Shown here piece by piece: positions 60,459 to 64,000 of a stretch of 64,000 nucleotides of DNA. The position numbers and the translations under genes are program-made. The stretch covers positions 1 to 64,000 of the forward strand of contig NZ_LRAC01000003.1 of assembly GCF_001517085.1 (NCBI RefSeq), written 5' to 3'. The notes beneath the pieces are model-generated. The model ran no database searches. It worked only from the letters and a program-made list of their open reading frames with translations, and was not told where the DNA came from. This stretch comes from Paenibacillus sp. DMB5 (GTDB lineage: Bacteria; Bacillota; Bacilli; Paenibacillales; Paenibacillaceae). Within the stretch, counting starts at the first letter, position 1. Each line of letters opens with the position of its first letter.

Positions 60459-61064
60459 ATGGAAAACCGTACGTTTGGCCGTGATCCTGAGCGTCTGTTT
60501 GTTGCCGTGAAGCTGCCTGAGGAGCAGGGAAGGCTGCTGGGACAGGAAGCGGCCGCACTGTCTTCAAGGCTGAAGTTCGCCAAATGGACATATCCCGATG
60601 ATTATCATATTACCCTCCAGTTTCTGGGTGACACCCCGGCTGCCCAAATTCCCGCACTGCTTGCTGCCCTGAAGGTAATTTCTGCCGGACAGAAACCGTT
60701 CAGGCTCCGTCTCGGGGAATGGGGAACCTTCGGTGCTCCGGAGTCGCCAAGAGTGCTGTGGGCCGGGATTTCCGGTGAGCTGGAGCGGCTGCAGGAGCTC
60801 CAGCGCGACGTCGTTTCGGCAACTTCGGCGCTGGGGTTTAAGGCGGAAAAAAGATCCTATTCTCCGCACCTGACTTTAGCCCGCAAATACCGGGATGAAC
60901 GCGTTTTCAGTTCGGGGCTGCTGGGCGATATGCGGGACCGGACAGACAAAATAGAGAACAATTGTTCGGTAAAAGACTGGACGGTTGATGCTTTTGTGGT
61001 GTATGCTACTAGAATGCATGCCATTCCTATGTATGAAATGATCGGAAAAATGTCATTTTTCTAA
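60459..61064 (+). CDS. thpR: RNA 2',3'-cyclic phosphodiesterase
   Basis: The 201-residue member of the 2H phosphoesterase family (formerly 2'-5' RNA ligase, LigT) opens 2',3'-cyclic phosphates to 2'-phosphates. The two catalytic HxTx motifs are visible: HITL at His50 and HLTL at His137. ATG at 60459 follows GAAAGGTGAAATACAC; the longer frame from 60354 overlaps the divergent dehydrogenase leader and lacks a site. The two genes share a short divergent region. It lies far from rtcB, which uses the same RNA ends. Confidence 0.9.
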   Translation: MENRTFGRDPERLFVAVKLPEEQGRLLGQEAAALSSRLKFAKWTYPDDYHITLQFLGDTPAAQIPALLAALKVISAGQKPFRLRLGEWGTFGAPESPRVLWAGISGELERLQELQRDVVSATSALGFKAEKRSYSPHLTLARKYRDERVFSSGLLGDMRDRTDKIENNCSVKDWTVDAFVVYATRMHAIPMYEMIGKMSFF

Positions 61065-61146
61065 GCTTAAATCGACAAGAAAGTTTTCAAAGCTTCCATT
61101 TTCGGTTACATACAATAGGAATGTGCCGTAAACTAGGAGGTAAGTG

Positions 61147-62037
61147 ATGGAGATTTTTAAACAAAACCGCTGTATTGCGCTGCTGGTCGGCGTAATTCTA
61201 GTGTGTTTCTCAGCGATAAGCCTGTTTAGCCCCGGCGTTGTTACCGAAGGCCAGAATACACAGCAATTGGATAAATTAGCCGGAGCCGGCCATGCCGCAG
61301 CCGCAGCGCTGCAGGTACAGCAATCGTCAGCTCAGGAGAGGTCAGGCAGGATAAGCACCCCTGTCTTTTATACATCAGCAACAAGTCTTGGCCAGGTCTG
61401 GCAGGACAAGCAGCCCAAGGCGGAATGGTTCGATCCTGGTAAGCTGAAGCCCAAGCAGGCAGCCGTTAAACCAGCCGTTCAGCCCAAAGCCACTCTGATG
61501 AAGGCCCCGCCGGCAGTGCAGACAGCACTCAAACAGGCGGCAGCCAAGGGGAATCAGACTGTAAACAAAGTCAAAACGGCATCTCAGCAAAATCCCCCCC
61601 TTAAATTGTTCTTCTCCCGGACAAAGCTACTAAACCAGGAACAGCAAGCGGAAGCAACCTGGAGCTACGCCGTATCCGAAGAAGACCTGCTACTGCTGCA
61701 AAAGATTGTAATGGCAGAAGCGGAGGGTGAACCGTACCAGGGCAAGGTGGCAGTCGCCAACGTTGTTCTGAACAGGCTACGGTCAGCCAATTTTCCCGAC
61801 ACTATATATGAGGTTATTTATCAGAAAAGCCAGTTTAGCCCGGTAGCTAACGGGCGTCTTAAACGTGTGAAACCGAATGAAGACAGTATAAAAGCGGTCA
61901 ATGCCGCTCTTTCCGGAGTGAAAGAGGTTACGGACGATACGTATTTTTTCCTGTCACTGCAGCTGGCCCAGGATCTGACCGTACATCATTCACGCACCTA
62001 TGCCAAGACCATCGGCAATCATACCTTTTATAAATAA
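61147..62037 (+). CDS. Cell wall hydrolase with SleB-type domain
   Basis: The 296-residue product has an N-terminal membrane segment (about 10-28) acting as signal or anchor. A low-complexity region rich in Lys, Ala, Gln and Pro (about 95-150) follows, then a Hydrolase_2 (SleB catalytic) domain (about 180-296). Domain motifs are MAEAEGEPYQGKVAVANVVLNR with the catalytic Glu, and SQFSPVANG. It lacks the N-terminal peptidoglycan-binding domain of spore SleB, so it may act on vegetative or sporulating cell walls. ATG follows AGGAGGTAAGTG. A hairpin terminator follows. Confidence 0.88.
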   Translation: MEIFKQNRCIALLVGVILVCFSAISLFSPGVVTEGQNTQQLDKLAGAGHAAAAALQVQQSSAQERSGRISTPVFYTSATSLGQVWQDKQPKAEWFDPGKLKPKQAAVKPAVQPKATLMKAPPAVQTALKQAAAKGNQTVNKVKTASQQNPPLKLFFSRTKLLNQEQQAEATWSYAVSEEDLLLLQKIVMAEAEGEPYQGKVAVANVVLNRLRSANFPDTIYEVIYQKSQFSPVANGRLKRVKPNEDSIKAVNAALSGVKEVTDDTYFFLSLQLAQDLTVHHSRTYAKTIGNHTFYK

Positions 62038-62058
62038 GGGTCCTGCCTGCAGACAACT

Positions 62059-62102
62059 AAAAAACCTCCAAATCTGCATCAGGCAGAATTGGAGGTTTTT
62101 GA
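62059..62102. terminator. Bidirectional terminator
   Basis: AAAACCTCCAA plus TCTGC pairs with GCAGA plus TTGGAGGTTTT around ATCAG, with A and T runs on both flanks. It serves the SleB-like gene and the convergent glycosyltransferase gene. Confidence 0.85.
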
Positions 62103-62106
62103 TCGT

Positions 62107-63294
62107 TCAGGGCGTAACATAAACAGCCTCTTCTGTCCGCGCCTGCGCCCGTGTGCTCCGGAGCTCGGCAGGTCCGTCTGCGGTCTTGCCCAGAAGCTGC
62201 AGCACCGTGGAGGCGCAGTTGTGGGGCTGCTGGCGTTCCAGGGCGAGCCGCCGTCTGCGCTGCTCTTCGATCCCCGCGTATTCGCGGAGCAGGAGGGAGA
62301 ACCATTTGTCCACCACCTGGGAGTCGAGCACCTCGGCCAGCCCGAGCTCTACGAAATACTGGCAGTTCTTCTCTTCCTGGCCGGGGATGGCGCTGTAGAA
62401 CAGCATTGGAATCCCTTTGGCCTGCCCTTCCGTGCAGGTCATCCCGCCCGGTTTCGTTATCAGCAGGTCTGAAGCGTCCATCAGCTTGTTGATTTCGCTG
62501 CTGTAGCCCAGGATTTTTACATTGGGATGATTCAGCAGCGGAGTGGAGCGCATCCGCGCTACCAGCTTGTCGTTGCTCCCCATACAAAAGATCAGCTGAA
62601 TCTGATCCATTCTGGCGGTAAGGGAATCCATGACATCCTGGCCGAACATTAGGCCCCAGCCTCCGCCCATAATTAGAACAGTTGGGATATCAGCCAGTCC
62701 GAGCTCTTTACGAAGCAATGTCTTGTTGGAACGCTCCCAGAACTTCGGGTGCACCGGAATCCCGGTGACTGTGACCCGCTCAGGCGGCACTCCCCGCCCG
62801 GTAAGGATGGATTTGACCCGTGAGGTAGAGACCAGGTAGCGGTCAGCCTCAGGGTTCACCCAGCTGCCGTGCGCGTCATAATCTGTTATCAAAGTATAAA
62901 GCGGTATATCCAGCCCCTGCTGCTTCAGCCTGGAGATGACAGCGGCAGGAATCGGATGGGAGCAGATAATAAGATCGGGCTTCAGCTGCTCGACCACCTT
63001 TTTGGCATGAGTATAAAAAACCCGGTGCAGCGCTGCACGGGTCAGCCGGTTAAGTGATTTATGATATTGGGTTTTATACATCATGCCGACCAGCTTAGGC
63101 TGGCTGCTGACTGTCTTGCGGTAAGCGGAAAGGATCCAAGGCGCAACCGTAGGATTCAGGAATTTGCCCAGCTCAATGACCCGGCACTGGACGTCCGGGT
63201 TAAGCAGTCTGATTCCTTCGGCCAGAGCATAGGCTGCCCCTGTATGGCCCGTGCCGAAGCCTTCCGAAAACAGCAGTACTCTTTTCTTTCGCAT
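62107..63294 (-). CDS. MGDG-synthase-type glycolipid glycosyltransferase (UgtP-like)
   Basis: The 395-residue GT28-family enzyme resembles UgtP/MGDG synthases, which glycosylate diacylglycerol to make membrane glycolipids and lipoteichoic acid anchors. The N-terminal motif GFGTGHTGAAYALAEG is the acceptor-side glycine loop. The nucleotide-sugar site includes LIMGGGWG and ITKPGGMTCTEGQAKGIPM with the GGxT/TEG pattern. The last 30 residues are Arg/Ala-rich and poorly conserved-looking. ATG follows AGGTGAACTT-type sequence. It uses UDP-glucose in relatives, linking it metabolically to galU. The promoter region contains a 16-bp palindrome. Confidence 0.87.
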   Translation of the reverse strand: MRKKRVLLFSEGFGTGHTGAAYALAEGIRLLNPDVQCRVIELGKFLNPTVAPWILSAYRKTVSSQPKLVGMMYKTQYHKSLNRLTRAALHRVFYTHAKKVVEQLKPDLIICSHPIPAAVISRLKQQGLDIPLYTLITDYDAHGSWVNPEADRYLVSTSRVKSILTGRGVPPERVTVTGIPVHPKFWERSNKTLLRKELGLADIPTVLIMGGGWGLMFGQDVMDSLTARMDQIQLIFCMGSNDKLVARMRSTPLLNHPNVKILGYSSEINKLMDASDLLITKPGGMTCTEGQAKGIPMLFYSAIPGQEEKNCQYFVELGLAEVLDSQVVDKWFSLLLREYAGIEEQRRRRLALERQQPHNCASTVLQLLGKTADGPAELRSTRAQARTEEAVYVTP

Positions 63295-63368
63295 AAGTTC
63301 ACCTGCTACTTTCCTTTATGGGTAGAATTGCGGGTCCTCTTCTTAGATCGAATACGAGATACCTCTCT

Positions 63369-63390
63369 GTAATAGTTCTATTACATTATA
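63369..63390 (-). promoter_or_regulatory. Palindrome next to the glycosyltransferase promoter
   Basis: GTAATAG-TT-CTATTAC (63369-63384) has perfect 7-bp arms. On the minus strand a TATAAT-like -10 (63385-63390) sits beside it, so the palindrome covers the expected transcription start of the glycosyltransferase gene. Nothing coding is seen in 63300-63598. A second dyad, TGACC-N13-GGTCA (63531-63553), lies upstream of the TetR gene and may be its autoregulatory site. Confidence 0.45.
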
Positions 63391-63598
63391 CAAGGGAATG
63401 AACCCCTTATCTCACATTATACAAATAAGACGTAATTGGAAAGTTAAAACACTGCAATAAATTAAAAATAAAGAGCGCAGCCGGGTATTGCCAAGTGAAA
63501 GGGAAAGTGATAAAGTGGGTAATGACCAAATGACCGGATTAGTAAAGTGGTCAAGATAATGCGGCAGCGATTTTTTGCAGGAAAGGGAGTGGATACAG

Positions 63599-64000
63599 GT
63601 GGCTGTGGTAGATCGAAGGCAGCTGGTGCTTCAGGCCGCGACGAAATGTTTTTCATTATTCGGCTATAAGGCAACGACAATGGATCAGGTCGCCAAGATT
63701 GCGAATGTCGGAAAAGGCACGATTTATACCTTTTTTACGAATAAGGAGCAGCTGTTTGATGAGATTCTGCGTGATGTCATTACTGAGATGAAGCATATCG
63801 CCGAGCGGGAGATCAGGCGGGATAAGCCGTTTTTTGATAACCTGCACAGGGTGCTGGATGCACTGCTTGAATTTCGAAGCGAACATGAGCTGTTTATCAA
63901 GCTTTCCCAGGAAAGTCGCGATTTCGGAACGCCGCAGGCCGGTGACGGGCTCGACAAGCTCGAGAACGTTGTGCTGGAATATCTGGAACGGGAGGTGGAG
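63599..64000 (+). CDS. TetR family transcriptional regulator (partial, cut by window end)
   Basis: A frame open to the window end starts at GTG 63599 behind AAAGGGAG (GTG at 63605 is an alternative). The first 134 residues are present. The N-terminal TetR helix-turn-helix is clear: QAATKCFSLFGYKATTMDQVAKIANVGKGTIYTFFTNKEQLFDEI, cited here as residues about 12-58, with the typical T-x-D-x-VA and G-x-IYxxFxxKE spacing. The ligand-binding domain begins after residue 60 and is incomplete. Its target may be itself or a transporter beyond the edge. It is divergent from the glycolipid gene with about 305 bp between. Confidence 0.88.
   Translation, partial: MAVVDRRQLVLQAATKCFSLFGYKATTMDQVAKIANVGKGTIYTFFTNKEQLFDEILRDVITEMKHIAEREIRRDKPFFDNLHRVLDALLEFRSEHELFIKLSQESRDFGTPQAGDGLDKLENVVLEYLEREVE

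Noticed and set aside
681-61064. RtcB and ThpR as one RNA-repair system
   Set aside because: Both act on 2',3'-cyclic phosphate ends, but they lie almost 60 kb apart with no shared regulatory feature, so a genetic link is not supported.

Overview
The window looks like a chromosomal segment of a Paenibacillus-type member of the Bacillota. The grounds are the moderately high G+C, strong GGAGG-type ribosome binding sites, frequent GTG and TTG starts, manganese pyrophosphatase PpaC, a Bacillus-type leucine dehydrogenase, sporulation-kinase-like histidine kinases, a SleB-type hydrolase, and an exopolysaccharide cluster whose order recalls the paenan locus of Paenibacillus polymyxa (recalled from memory, not checked). 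I saw no rRNA, tRNA, insertion sequence, prophage or CRISPR array.

Layout. 1-10 kb: housekeeping and stress genes (RNA ligase RtcB, PpaC, an Rrf2 regulator with a nitroreductase and two candidate operator copies, pirin, leucine dehydrogenase, a cyclophilin lipoprotein, an MFS exporter, two small acidic proteins). 10.5-15.8 kb: the most unusual part. Two paralogous multi-membrane histidine kinases in tandem converge on a two-gene unit made of a class I isoprenoid-synthase-fold enzyme and a 79-residue precursor with an NHLP-type leader whose last residue is tryptophan. This resembles the logic of ComQ/ComX prenylated-tryptophan pheromones, but with a RiPP-type leader. 16-22.3 kb: intracellular GH20 hexosaminidase with a divergent AraC regulator, a 51-bp hairpin repeat array that has relatives at the left edge of the window, and a NarL-type two-component pair.

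22.6-46.9 kb: an exopolysaccharide cluster on one strand. It has a chain-length/kinase pair, GalU, a priming transferase, six further glycosyltransferases, two Wzy-type polymerases, a Wzx flippase carrying two apparent 1-nt deletions, Ugd and ManC. Nucleotide sugars predicted are UDP-glucose, UDP-glucuronate and GDP-mannose. Three secreted glycoside hydrolases follow (two GH26-PA14 proteins and a large multidomain enzyme). A cyclic di-GMP-I riboswitch precedes the first GH26 gene, so polymer trimming or release appears tied to the sessile/motile switch.

47-64 kb: Dps behind a Fur/PerR-like palindrome, an AIM24 protein, an M50 protease, a WYL regulator, a molybdate uptake pair modA/modB with a convergent binding-protein-like regulator, a polysaccharide deacetylase, dGTPase, a chemoreceptor, a hydroxyacid dehydrogenase, ThpR, a SleB-like hydrolase, a glycolipid glycosyltransferase and the start of a TetR regulator cut by the window edge.

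Three otherwise intact genes (wzx twice, modA, the hydroxyacid dehydrogenase) are broken at four places, each restored by adding one G within a GG of the coding strand. That uniform pattern suggests systematic sequence error as much as real decay.
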